This document shows positions 1 through 6,368 of a stretch of DNA of 12,041 nucleotides, piece by piece. Under the pieces are notes generated by a model. It saw nothing but the letters and a program-made list of their open reading frames with translations. It did not search any database and was not told where the DNA came from. The stretch lies in assembly GCA_937873435.1 (NCBI GenBank), contig CALMWM010000288.1, positions 1 through 12,041 of the forward strand. Direction: 5' to 3'. The position numbers and the translations under genes were made by a program. Origin of the DNA: an uncultured Gallionellaceae bacterium. GTDB taxonomy: Bacteria > Pseudomonadota > Gammaproteobacteria > Burkholderiales > Sulfuricellaceae. Within the stretch, counting starts at the first letter, position 1. Every line of letters starts with the position of its first letter.

Positions 1-164
1 GCCGCGACGGTTCGGTGGAAGCCATTCTGCAAGGCGCGCCGCCGGCCGTCGAAGCAGTGATTGCCTGGTGCCGGCGCGGCCCCGAGATGGCGCAGGTAGA
101 ACGGGTGGATGTTTCCGAGGGGCAAGGCGAGTTCGACGATTTTTCCCGTCTCGGCAGCTTTTAA
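1..164 (+). CDS. acyP: Acylphosphatase, C-terminal part (cut by window edge)
   Basis: The visible 53 residues run in frame from base 3 to a TAA at 162-164. They match the second half of acylphosphatase, a small cytosolic enzyme of about 90 residues that hydrolyses acyl phosphates such as carbamoyl phosphate. Recognisable parts are the strand starting RDGSVEAILQG, the helix with VIAWCRRGP, and the final segment with VERVDV ending in F-x-x-L-G-S-F. The catalytic arginine and asparagine of this family lie in the missing N-terminal half, so activity cannot be judged. The stop codon overlaps that of the convergent cupin gene within a TTAA, leaving no room for a terminator between them. Identity is inferred from family pattern and length. 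Confidence 0.85.
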   Translation, partial: RDGSVEAILQGAPPAVEAVIAWCRRGPEMAQVERVDVSEGQGEFDDFSRLGSF

Positions 165-643
165 AACAATCCCCTCAACTTTTCCAGGTAGGCGGCAGCA
201 CCCGCAGCCCCTTCCTCCGGCGCCCACGGCGCGCGTTCTTCCGGCGTAAGCGCCAGATAGGGGCCGGCCTTGGCCTCGAAGAACAGGCTGCCGCCAGTAA
301 GCGCCAGCACGGTATGGAACACCCCGTGCGGAATGTCCACCGCCACCGCCACCGCTGCGCCGCCCGGTTCGATCAGCACCTGGCTCATTACCTTGCCGTA
401 TTCGTCGAAGAACACCATACCCAGCTTGCCGCGCACTGCCAGGATGGTTTCGTCCTTGTCGGCGGCGGCATGGCGATGGGGCGGCACGTAGGAATCCGGC
501 TCGATGGCGTTGAGCAAACGGTGGCAGGGAGCCTCGTTGCTACTGTGGAAATTGTGATTGCGGCGGCGGCGCGGCGAAGCGGCGGCCTGCGCGGAAATGC
601 TGTCGAGCAATGCAGTGTCGACAATGGTGGCGGTTTTACCCAC
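161..643 (-). CDS. WbuC-family cupin-fold metalloprotein
   Basis: A 160-residue single-domain cupin that resembles WbuC, a family often found near O-antigen genes and of unproven reaction. Seen in the sequence: an N-terminal stretch ending in NFHSS, a conserved RLLNAIEPDSYVPPHRH segment, likely metal ligands H56, H58, E65 and H110, and the family's C-terminal FFEAKAGPY and W-A-P-E-E-G motifs. The start is GTG at 643, supported by an AAGGA-type ribosome site about five bases upstream. An ATG start further inside would remove the N-terminal part of the family. It is divergent from ispH with a 64-bp gap and convergent with the acylphosphatase gene. No polysaccharide genes are visible nearby, so the usual WbuC context is absent in this window. 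The exact substrate is unknown. Confidence 0.85.
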   Translation of the reverse strand: MGKTATIVDTALLDSISAQAAASPRRRRNHNFHSSNEAPCHRLLNAIEPDSYVPPHRHAAADKDETILAVRGKLGMVFFDEYGKVMSQVLIEPGGAAVAVAVDIPHGVFHTVLALTGGSLFFEAKAGPYLALTPEERAPWAPEEGAAGAAAYLEKLRGLF

Positions 644-707
644 GGTATTCCTTTTCGCTTAAAATTCGTTTCTGCATTTTTTCACGAAACTTCACGGGAA
701 GCCAACC

Positions 708-1637
708 ATGATTCAAATTCTGCTCGCCAAGCCGCGCGGTTTCTGTGCCGGCGTGGATCGCGCCATCGAAATCGTCGAGCGCGCGCTGGAACTCTTCGGC
801 GCGCCAATCTACGTGCGCCACGAGGTGGTGCATAACCGTTTCGTGGTGGATGGCCTGAAACACAAGGGGGCGATTTTCGTCGAGGAATTAAGCGACGTGC
901 CGCCCGGCAGCACGCTGATTTTCAGCGCCCACGGCGTCTCCCAGGCAGTGCGCCGCGAGGCGGAAGAACGCGGCCTCAAGGTCTTCGACGCCACCTGCCC
1001 GCTGGTCACCAAGGTGCATCTGGAGGTCGCGCGGATGCGCGCGCAGGGCCGGGAAGTGGTGATGATCGGCCATCGCGGCCATCCCGAAGTGGAAGGGACG
1101 ATGGGCCAGACGCCGGACGGTATGCACTTGGTGGAAAAGCCGCAAGACGTGGATGCGCTGCAAGTGGCCGACGCCGACAAGCTGGCTTTCGTCACCCAGA
1201 CCACCCTGTCGCTGGACGATGCAGCAGCGGTCATAGCTGCGCTGAAACGGCGTTTTCCCGCCATCGCCGGGCCGAAAAAAGACGATGTCTGCTACGCCAC
1301 CCAGAACCGTCAGGATGCCGTCAAGGCGCTGGCCGAGCAGTGCGATTCGGTGATCGTGGTCGGCTCGCCGAACAGTTCGAATTCCAACCGCCTGCGCGAG
1401 GTCGCGCAAAATATCGGAATCCCCGCGACGATGGTGGACAATGCCGGTCAGATCGACCCGGCTTGGGTGCATGGCAGGCGCCGCATCGGCGTGACCGCGG
1501 GCGCCTCGGCGCCCGAGGTGCTGGTGCAGGAAGTGATTGCGCGGTTGCAGAGCCTCGAAGGCGCGGAAGTGGTGCAGTTGCCGGGAGTCGAGGAAAACGT
1601 GGTGTTCGCGATACCCAAGGAATTGGTGCAGAGTTAG
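708..1637 (+). CDS. ispH: 4-hydroxy-3-methylbut-2-enyl diphosphate reductase IspH (LytB)
   Basis: The last enzyme of the MEP isoprenoid pathway. It reduces HMBPP to IPP and DMAPP in the cytosol using a [4Fe-4S] cluster. The 309-residue length is typical. Cluster cysteines are all visible: C13 (in RGFCAGV), C97 (in DATCPLV) and C195 (in DDVCYATQN). Substrate-binding residues are also present: H42, H75, H125 and E127 (GHPEVEG), T165/T166 (VTQTTLS), the SPNSSNSNRL loop at 220-229, and the AGASAPE motif near residue 265. The ATG at 708 is preceded by a modest GGGAAG ribosome site and begins with the family-typical short strand before C13. It has no fkpB-type neighbour upstream. It is divergent from the cupin gene and ends only 7 bp before the convergent anti-sigma gene. 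Confidence 0.98.
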   Translation: MIQILLAKPRGFCAGVDRAIEIVERALELFGAPIYVRHEVVHNRFVVDGLKHKGAIFVEELSDVPPGSTLIFSAHGVSQAVRREAEERGLKVFDATCPLVTKVHLEVARMRAQGREVVMIGHRGHPEVEGTMGQTPDGMHLVEKPQDVDALQVADADKLAFVTQTTLSLDDAAAVIAALKRRFPAIAGPKKDDVCYATQNRQDAVKALAEQCDSVIVVGSPNSSNSNRLREVAQNIGIPATMVDNAGQIDPAWVHGRRRIGVTAGASAPEVLVQEVIARLQSLEGAEVVQLPGVEENVVFAIPKELVQS

Positions 1638-1644
1638 CGAGCAC

Positions 1645-2391
1645 TCACGAATTCAATTCGCGGTAAACCAGGGTGGCGGCCTCAAGTAGCTGGGTGCGTT
1701 CGATTTCCCCCGACATGGCATAGCCAAGTGCGCCGTCCACCCAATAAAACACCCCCACGCGCCCTTCCTGGGCGTAACGAAACGCGGTTTCGCGGTTTCT
1801 TTCCTGTGCTGTGCGAAGATACAGTGTCAGCCGTTGCCCCTGGCTGTTCTGGTACATGAACTGGGCGGCCGGGCCTGATTCGCCGGGCAGCAGGCGCCCA
1901 CCGACCAATTGGAAGCCGATGGCGTTCAGTTGGGGAACCCGTAGCGGTATCCCCAAACGTTTCGAGAGCCAGGCTGTCAGGTGGGCTTCCTGCTCCGCGC
2001 CGACTTCGACCGGGTGACGCACTTCCGGCGTGTAAACGGCATGGGCAATGGCAGCCTGTTTCGGCATCGCGGCGAAGTCCGTTGGCCGGGATGAGCCGCT
2101 GCCGTGCATGAACCAGCCGAGCAGGCCGCCCAGCGTCAGCCAGCCTAATGCGGCTGCCAGCCGGAATTGGGGCATGAACCTGAAAGGCCTGGGTTTCGCG
2201 AGGCTGGGCAGAGGTTCGGCCAGAACTGGGTCAAACGCGGCATGCAGCATTTCATTTTGCCGCCGGTAGGCCGCGACTCGCGCCGCCGCTTCCGGCTGGG
2301 CAGCCAGAAAAAGCGCTACGGCAGCGTGACGGGTGGCGTCCAGTTGCCCGTCGACATAGGCATGGAGTTCTTCTTCCGACACCGGGTTCAC
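1645..2391 (-). CDS. Membrane anti-sigma factor (no zinc-binding motif)
   Basis: The reading frame is open further upstream, but the start chosen is GTG at 2391-2389. It has GAGGAGGG directly upstream and overlaps the TGA of the sigma gene as GTGA, a classic coupling arrangement. This gives 248 residues. The N-terminal cytosolic part (about 1-60, with E-E-E-L-H-A-Y-V-D-G-Q-L-D and two helices) is typical of anti-sigma domains that clamp ECF sigma factors. One transmembrane helix follows at about 78-95 (LAAALGWLTLGGLLGWF). The remaining roughly 150 residues should be periplasmic and presumably sense a signal. There is no HxxxCxxC motif and no cysteine in the N-terminal domain, so it is not a ZAS-type (RsrA/ChrR-like) redox sensor. 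The role is inferred from topology and from the upstream sigma gene. Confidence 0.87.
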   Translation of the reverse strand: MNPVSEEELHAYVDGQLDATRHAAVALFLAAQPEAAARVAAYRRQNEMLHAAFDPVLAEPLPSLAKPRPFRFMPQFRLAAALGWLTLGGLLGWFMHGSGSSRPTDFAAMPKQAAIAHAVYTPEVRHPVEVGAEQEAHLTAWLSKRLGIPLRVPQLNAIGFQLVGGRLLPGESGPAAQFMYQNSQGQRLTLYLRTAQERNRETAFRYAQEGRVGVFYWVDGALGYAMSGEIERTQLLEAATLVYRELNS

Positions 2392-2900
2392 TTTACCCTC
2401 CTCAAATGGGGCGATAGCGGATTGCCGGCCAGCAGATCGCGCAACTGTTCCCTGCCGCGCGCCAGGCGCGACATTACGGTACCCAGGGGAATCTCCAGCA
2501 CCCGGGCGACTTCTTCGTATTTCATCTGTTCCAGCCCAACCAACAGCACTACTTCGCGGTATTGCGGGGGTAAACGGCTTATTGCTGCGTGTAGGTCTTG
2601 TACCGCCAAGCCGTCTTCCTGGGTGGCGCGTACCGGGATTTCCCATTCCCCGTTTTCCTGCATCAGTCCTGCCTGTTCGGCATGGGCGGATTTACCCTGA
2701 TTGACGAACAGGTTATGCATGATGGTGAACATCCAGGCGCGCAAGTCGCTGTTCCTGCGCCACAGGTCGAAACGCCCCCAAGCGCGCTCCAGCGTGTCTT
2801 GTACCAGATCGTCGGCTCGGTAACGATCCCGCAGCAAGGCGCGGGCGTAGCGCCTTAGCCGTGGAATTTGCTCCTGGATCAGATGGTCGAATTCAGCCAT
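2388..2900 (-). CDS. ECF-type RNA polymerase sigma factor
   Basis: A 170-residue sigma factor with only regions 2 and 4, as in the ECF group. Region 2 covers about 10-70 and includes RADDLVQDTLERAW (core-polymerase and -10 binding) and DLRAWMFTIMHNLFVN. Region 4 covers about 103-156 and includes the helix-turn-helix that reads the -35 element: LPPQYREVVLLVGLEQMKYEEVARVL followed by G-T-V-M-S-R-L-A-R-G-R. The ATG at 2900 lies 13 bp after the stop of the NTF2-like gene. Its own ribosome site is weak, so it may depend on translation from upstream. It is followed by the anti-sigma gene with a GTGA overlap. There is no C-terminal SnoaL-like extension of the ECF41 kind; such a domain is instead encoded by the separate upstream gene. 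The signal and the regulon are not known from the sequence. Confidence 0.93.
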   Translation of the reverse strand: MAEFDHLIQEQIPRLRRYARALLRDRYRADDLVQDTLERAWGRFDLWRRNSDLRAWMFTIMHNLFVNQGKSAHAEQAGLMQENGEWEIPVRATQEDGLAVQDLHAAISRLPPQYREVVLLVGLEQMKYEEVARVLEIPLGTVMSRLARGREQLRDLLAGNPLSPHLRRVK

Positions 2901-2913
2901 GCGGATGACCGGA

Positions 2914-3336
2914 TTAGTACGGTATCGCCAAATTCGGATCGATTTGCCATACTTCGTTTACCAGTTGACCATCGCGGTACACCAGAACATAACGTACCTT
3001 GATCGTGTTTTTTCCCTTGAATTCGACGTTTGCCGTCACCGTGGCGCCTTTGGGGTTGGCGCTTTCCTCCAGCTTGGCGACGCGAAGTTCGAGCGGCCCG
3101 TTGGCCTTGGCAAATTTCCCCCATACCTCCTGGACCTTTTCGACCCCGGTGTAGCTGCCGTCCAGCGGCCCGCCGAGCCATTGCAAGGTAACTGAGTCGG
3201 CATAGCCCGGCATGATCTGCGCGGGATCGCCGCTGGCGATTGCTTTGAAATGGATCTGGGCGTTGTCGCCCGGACCCGCCAGTGCGTTTGCGGATGCGAC
3301 CAGCAATAGCGCGCAAAATATCGTGGAACGTAACAT
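2914..3336 (-). CDS. Secreted NTF2/SnoaL-like protein, first gene of ECF sigma unit
   Basis: A 140-residue protein with a clear Sec signal peptide: R3, a hydrophobic core at 5-16, and a likely cleavage after A18-L19-A20. The mature part of about 120 residues fits the NTF2/SnoaL fold. It has an early helix with AIASGDPAQIMPGYADSV, a W-L-G-G-P-L-D-G-S-Y-T-G loop, a helix with VWGKFAKANG, and strands ending in YVLVYRDGQLVNEVWQIDP. Proteins of this fold bind small molecules or act as isomerases, but no catalytic residue set can be assigned here. Its AGGAGG ribosome site, five bases before the ATG, is the strongest of the unit. A perfect inverted repeat lies in its leader. It probably heads the operon with the ECF sigma and anti-sigma genes and may sense or modify a periplasmic ligand; that link is inference. 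Confidence 0.8.
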   Translation of the reverse strand: MLRSTIFCALLLVASANALAGPGDNAQIHFKAIASGDPAQIMPGYADSVTLQWLGGPLDGSYTGVEKVQEVWGKFAKANGPLELRVAKLEESANPKGATVTANVEFKGKNTIKVRYVLVYRDGQLVNEVWQIDPNLAIPY

Positions 3337-3361
3337 GTCTGCCTCCTGTAAATGGATTGAT

Positions 3362-3390
3362 CGGTATAGGCGTGTTGGCGGCCTATACCG
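3362..3390. promoter_or_regulatory. Perfect 10-bp inverted repeat upstream of the NTF2/ECF unit
   Basis: The arms CGGTATAGGC (3362-3371) and GCCTATACCG (3381-3390) are exact reverse complements separated by nine bases. The site lies 26 bp upstream of the NTF2-like start codon and just before its ribosome site. No T-run follows on either strand, so it is unlikely to be an intrinsic terminator of the exonuclease gene. It could be an operator for a dimeric regulator or a stem-loop near the 5' end of the messenger RNA. The symmetry is certain; the function is inference. Confidence 0.6.
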
Positions 3391-3395
3391 GGGTA

Positions 3396-3422
3396 AACAG
3401 GCGAGGAAACGGTTTTATTCCC
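3396..3422 (-). promoter_or_regulatory. Candidate ECF-type promoter for the NTF2/ECF/anti-sigma unit
   Basis: On the minus strand the 110-bp gap holds GGGAATAAAA (3422-3413), which resembles -35 elements read by ECF sigma factors (GGAA core). About 16 bases later comes CTGTT (3400-3396) at the expected -10 distance, though it is not a strong match to a known -10. Transcription would then begin almost at the inverted repeat at 3390-3362. Autoregulation of ECF units is common, but this particular assignment is weak. Confidence 0.25.
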
Positions 3423-3446
3423 GAAGTCGGAAAAAATTACCGGGTT

Positions 3447-4838
3447 TCAGTTCTTGAATACTTCCCCCAGCATCGGCAGCGATGCCGCCCAGCCCATTTT
3501 CTCGATATGTCCCTTGAGCGTTTCGGATGCGCTGGTTTCGCCATGCACCACGAAAGTGTGGCGTGGCACGCGGCGGAACTGGCGTAGCCAGTGCAGCAGG
3601 GCCGCTTGGTCGGCGTGGGCGGAAAGGCCGCCGATGGTGTAGATTTCGGCGCGTACCGGGATTTCCTCGCCGAAAATGCGCACCGTTTTCGCGCCGTCTA
3701 CCAGGCGCCGCCCCAGCGAACCTTGTGCCTGGAAGCCGGTAATCAGGATGGTGTTCTCCCTGCGCCCGAGGTTGTGGCGCAAGTGGTGTTTGATGCGCCC
3801 TGCGTCGCACATGCCGCTGGCGGAAATGATCACCGAGCCGGAGCGGATCTCGTTGAGCGCCATGGATTCAAGCGCGCTGGCAGTGAAGTTCAGGTTGATC
3901 TGGTCGCCGTGCTTGGCGCGCCAGGCTTCCAGGTCGATGGCTTCCTCATCGAACAATTCCATGTGGCGCATGGTGATGCGCGTGGCTTCCGTCGCCATCG
4001 GCGAATCGACGTAAATATTCAGGTTGTGGAAACGTCCCTGGCGCGTCAACTCGTTGAACAGATACAGCAGTTCCTGGGTGCGCCCGACCGCGAAGGACGG
4101 GATGATGACATTGCCTTTCTTGCGGTGCAGGGTGTCGTTGACGGCATGGACGAGTTCCTCCACGGTCGATTCCATGTCCTTGTGCAGGCGGTCGCCGTAG
4201 GTGGACTCGACCAGCAGCAGGTCGGCTTCTTCGATGATCGCGGGGTCGCGCAGGATAGGGCGCCCCGGTTGGCCGAGATCGCCGGAGAAGACCAGCTTGG
4301 TGCGCTTGGCGTTTTCCTCCAGCCAGACTTCGATGATCGCCGAGCCGAGGATGTGTCCGGCTTCGCGGAATGTGCAGCGCACTGCGGGGTGCGGCGAGAG
4401 TTCCGCGTCATATTGCTGTGGTGCGATCTGTTCCAGGCAAGCGAGCGCCTGTTGGGTGGTGTAGACCGGCTGGGTATCCTCGCGGCGCCGGGTGTGCTGG
4501 TGGCGTTGGGCACGCTCGGCTTCCGCCTCCTGGATGTGGGCGCTGTCGGGCAGCAGCACGCCGATCAGGTCGGCGGTGGCGGCGGTGGTGTAGACCTGCC
4601 CCTTGAAGCCTTCCGCCACCAGTTTCGGCAGCAGACCGCTGTGGTCGATGTGGGCGTGGGTCAGCAGTACGAAGGCGATGTCGCGCGGGGCGAAATGGAA
4701 CGGCATCCGGTTGCGCCTTTCGGCGATACGTCCGCCCTGGAACATGCCGCAATCAACCAGGAATTTGACTCGGTCGGTTTCGACCAGGTAGCACGAACCG
4801 GTGACTTCGTGCGCGGCGCCGAGAAAAGTTAGTCGCAT
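3447..4838 (-). CDS. MBL-fold beta-CASP RNA-processing exonuclease (YSH1/CPSF73-like)
   Basis: A 463-residue metallo-beta-lactamase protein with an inserted beta-CASP domain, like bacterial TTHA0252-type ribonucleases and eukaryotic CPSF73. The active-site motifs are complete: H61-x-H63-x-D65-H66 (in LLTHAHIDHSG), H162 (GHILGS), D187 (SGDLG) and H408 (GGLSAHAD). The beta-CASP region carries ESTYGDR (about 211-217), PSFAVGRTQE (about 247-256), H432 (VVHGE), and the ISASGMCDAGRIKHH segment. Such enzymes bind two zinc ions and process RNA in the cytosol; the substrate here is unknown. It starts with ATG at 4838, 26 bp after the ygfZ stop, without a strong ribosome site, and is probably co-transcribed with ygfZ. 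A long open frame on the opposite strand across this gene is a shadow. Family assignment is firm; the RNA target is not. Confidence 0.93.
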   Translation of the reverse strand: MRLTFLGAAHEVTGSCYLVETDRVKFLVDCGMFQGGRIAERRNRMPFHFAPRDIAFVLLTHAHIDHSGLLPKLVAEGFKGQVYTTAATADLIGVLLPDSAHIQEAEAERAQRHQHTRRREDTQPVYTTQQALACLEQIAPQQYDAELSPHPAVRCTFREAGHILGSAIIEVWLEENAKRTKLVFSGDLGQPGRPILRDPAIIEEADLLLVESTYGDRLHKDMESTVEELVHAVNDTLHRKKGNVIIPSFAVGRTQELLYLFNELTRQGRFHNLNIYVDSPMATEATRITMRHMELFDEEAIDLEAWRAKHGDQINLNFTASALESMALNEIRSGSVIISASGMCDAGRIKHHLRHNLGRRENTILITGFQAQGSLGRRLVDGAKTVRIFGEEIPVRAEIYTIGGLSAHADQAALLHWLRQFRRVPRHTFVVHGETSASETLKGHIEKMGWAASLPMLGEVFKN

Positions 4839-4864
4839 ATTCGAGTAATCGGGAGGTTGGGCGG

Positions 4865-5794
4865 TTAAAGCCCTGCGTAGGGTTGGACAGGGAATTGCAG
4901 GAGCGGGCCGTCGGCGTTTTTCCAGCGGATGTTGCCGGCTTCCGCGTCTTCCATCGGGATCACCGCCAGCACGTCGAAGCCGCCGTCCGGCGCGGCTTGC
5001 GCGTTGACGATCATGCCGTGTTCGGTGCCGGCCAGTTCGTCGCCCGGTTGTGCGGCGCTGTCGCCGGGGAGGTGGGCGAGATACAGGCGGCGTTTGACCT
5101 TGCCCAAGTGTTGGGTGCGCGCCACTACTTCCTGGCCGGTGTAGCAGCCCTTGGTGAAGCTGACGCCGCCCAATAGCTCGACATTGGCCATTTGCGGGGT
5201 GAACTGCTCCTGGGTGGCGGGCAGTATCGCCGGCACCCCGGCCTGGATTGTCAGCCAGTCCCAGTAGGCGCTGGCGACCGGTGTGCAGGCCGGGCGCAGG
5301 AGGTTTTGCAGGGCATCGGCCCGTTCAGCCGCGGCGACGATTTCATAACGTTCCCCCGGCAAGGCGATGAGCATCCCGTTCTGGCCCTGAATCGCACCGT
5401 AGGGTGTTGCCGGCAGTGCTCCGAAAATGCCTTGCAGCAGTTCGGCGGCGCCTTTTCCCGCTACGCCGAGGCGAACGAATTCGGCGCTGGCGTCGCGAAC
5501 CTTGACCTTGGCGCGCAGCAGGTATTTGCTCAAATGCTGCTGGATGCCTGCACGCAAGTCCATCGGCAGTTCCATCAAGTAATCGCCGTCATGCTGATAT
5601 AGCAGGAAGGTAGCCAGCATCCGTCCCTTGGAACTGCACAGGCTCCCGAATTGCGCCTGCTGCGGCGTTACCTGGCGCACGTCGTTGGTGATTTGCCCTT
5701 GCAGGAAGTTCAGGCTGTCTTCGCCGCTAAAGCCGATCAAGCCGAAGTGCACCAGCTCGGCGACGATGGGATGGTTATTCCAATCGGGGTTCAT
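4865..5794 (-). CDS. ygfZ: Folate-binding protein YgfZ (GcvT-like, Fe-S cluster protein maintenance)
   Basis: A 309-residue protein of the GcvT-like family. In E. coli YgfZ helps make or repair certain [4Fe-4S] enzymes in a folate-dependent way. The hallmark K-G-C-Y-T-G-Q-E motif is at 215-222 with the key cysteine C217. It is followed by the family segment VVARTQHLGKVKRRLYL. Also present are the N-terminal segment GEDSLNFLQGQITNDV and the CSSKGRMLATFLL strand. The ATG at 5794 lacks a good ribosome site but gives the usual N-terminus just before the first strand. It heads a minus-strand pair with the beta-CASP exonuclease and is divergent from a YgfX-family gene. In E. coli ygfZ also lies beside ygfX, which supports both assignments. 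Confidence 0.93.
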   Translation of the reverse strand: MNPDWNNHPIVAELVHFGLIGFSGEDSLNFLQGQITNDVRQVTPQQAQFGSLCSSKGRMLATFLLYQHDGDYLMELPMDLRAGIQQHLSKYLLRAKVKVRDASAEFVRLGVAGKGAAELLQGIFGALPATPYGAIQGQNGMLIALPGERYEIVAAAERADALQNLLRPACTPVASAYWDWLTIQAGVPAILPATQEQFTPQMANVELLGGVSFTKGCYTGQEVVARTQHLGKVKRRLYLAHLPGDSAAQPGDELAGTEHGMIVNAQAAPDGGFDVLAVIPMEDAEAGNIRWKNADGPLLQFPVQPYAGL

Positions 5795-5862
5795 ATTTGA
5801 TGATGGTTGGTTGGCAATGCGGCTAAAATAATGCCGTCGCGGTTTTTTTACAAGGGAAACGG

Positions 5863-6297
5863 GTGGAAACGCTGCATCTTGAGTTGGGCGTATCGGCGCG
5901 GCTGACGGCAGGTCTGGCGACGATGCATGTTTTTGCCGGTGCGATGCTGGGGCTTTCGTCCCTGCCGTGGTGGCTGGTTGGGCCGGCGCTGGCCGCGCTG
6001 GTTGCCAGCTTGGTATTTTACCTGCGCCGCGAGGGTTTGCGGTTCGCTCCTGCGGCGATCGTCTCGGTCAGCCTGTACCCCGATTGCCGCTGCACATTTC
6101 AGACCAGGAGCGGGGCGCGGCATGAAGCGAGTTTACTCGGCAGCAGCTTTGTCGCGCCCTATCTGACGGTGCTTGGACTTAAGCTGGCGGATAGCCGTCT
6201 GGCGAGGCATGTAGTGATCTTGCCCGACAGCGTAGATGTCGAGTGTTTCAGAAAATTGCGCGTATTGCTGAAGTGGCGTTGCAACGAAAAATGCTGA
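5863..6297 (+). CDS. YgfX-family small membrane protein
   Basis: 144 residues starting at GTG 5863, chosen because AAGGGA lies six bases upstream and no other start is well placed. Two hydrophobic segments at about 16-34 and 36-54 form a membrane hairpin. A soluble C-terminal part ends with the family signature L-P-D-S at 120-123 and F-R-K-L-R-V-L-L-K-W at 129-138. This pattern is typical of YgfX (once called CptA), an inner-membrane partner of the succinate dehydrogenase flavinylation factor SdhE in enterobacteria. No SdhE-like gene is adjacent here. It is divergent from ygfZ, matching the known neighbourhood of the family. The C-terminus carries two extra cysteines (C140 and C144). Function in this organism is unproven. 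Confidence 0.75.
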   Translation: METLHLELGVSARLTAGLATMHVFAGAMLGLSSLPWWLVGPALAALVASLVFYLRREGLRFAPAAIVSVSLYPDCRCTFQTRSGARHEASLLGSSFVAPYLTVLGLKLADSRLARHVVILPDSVDVECFRKLRVLLKWRCNEKC

Positions 6298-6368
6298 TGA
6301 AATGCAGCTTGTGGCAAAATGGAATATTTGCTTATCCTGATTTTCAGGGATTATTTTAGGGTAGAAAA

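Noticed and set aside
2392..2646. An upstream extension of the anti-sigma frame to an ATG at 2646
   Set aside because: It would lie inside the sigma gene, has no family-like sequence, and the GTG at 2391 has a strong ribosome site and a GTGA overlap.
3362..3390. The inverted repeat as an intrinsic terminator for the exonuclease gene
   Set aside because: No run of T follows the stem on the minus strand, and it lies after the candidate promoter of the next unit.
3591..4832. A 413-codon open frame on the plus strand
   Set aside because: It lies wholly opposite the beta-CASP exonuclease gene, whose catalytic motifs are complete. The plus-strand product shows no recognisable domain and is a shadow of GC-rich coding.
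5797..5829. Sigma-70-like boxes (TTGATG and TAAAAT) ahead of the YgfX-family gene
   Set aside because: The spacing of 21 bases is too long, and the nearer TTGGCA is too close, so no convincing promoter can be named.
6336..6348. Small hairpin CCTGA-TTT-TCAGG between the YgfX-family and HDOD genes as a terminator
   Set aside because: The stem is only five base pairs and the following stretch is not a clear T-run, so termination is not supported.
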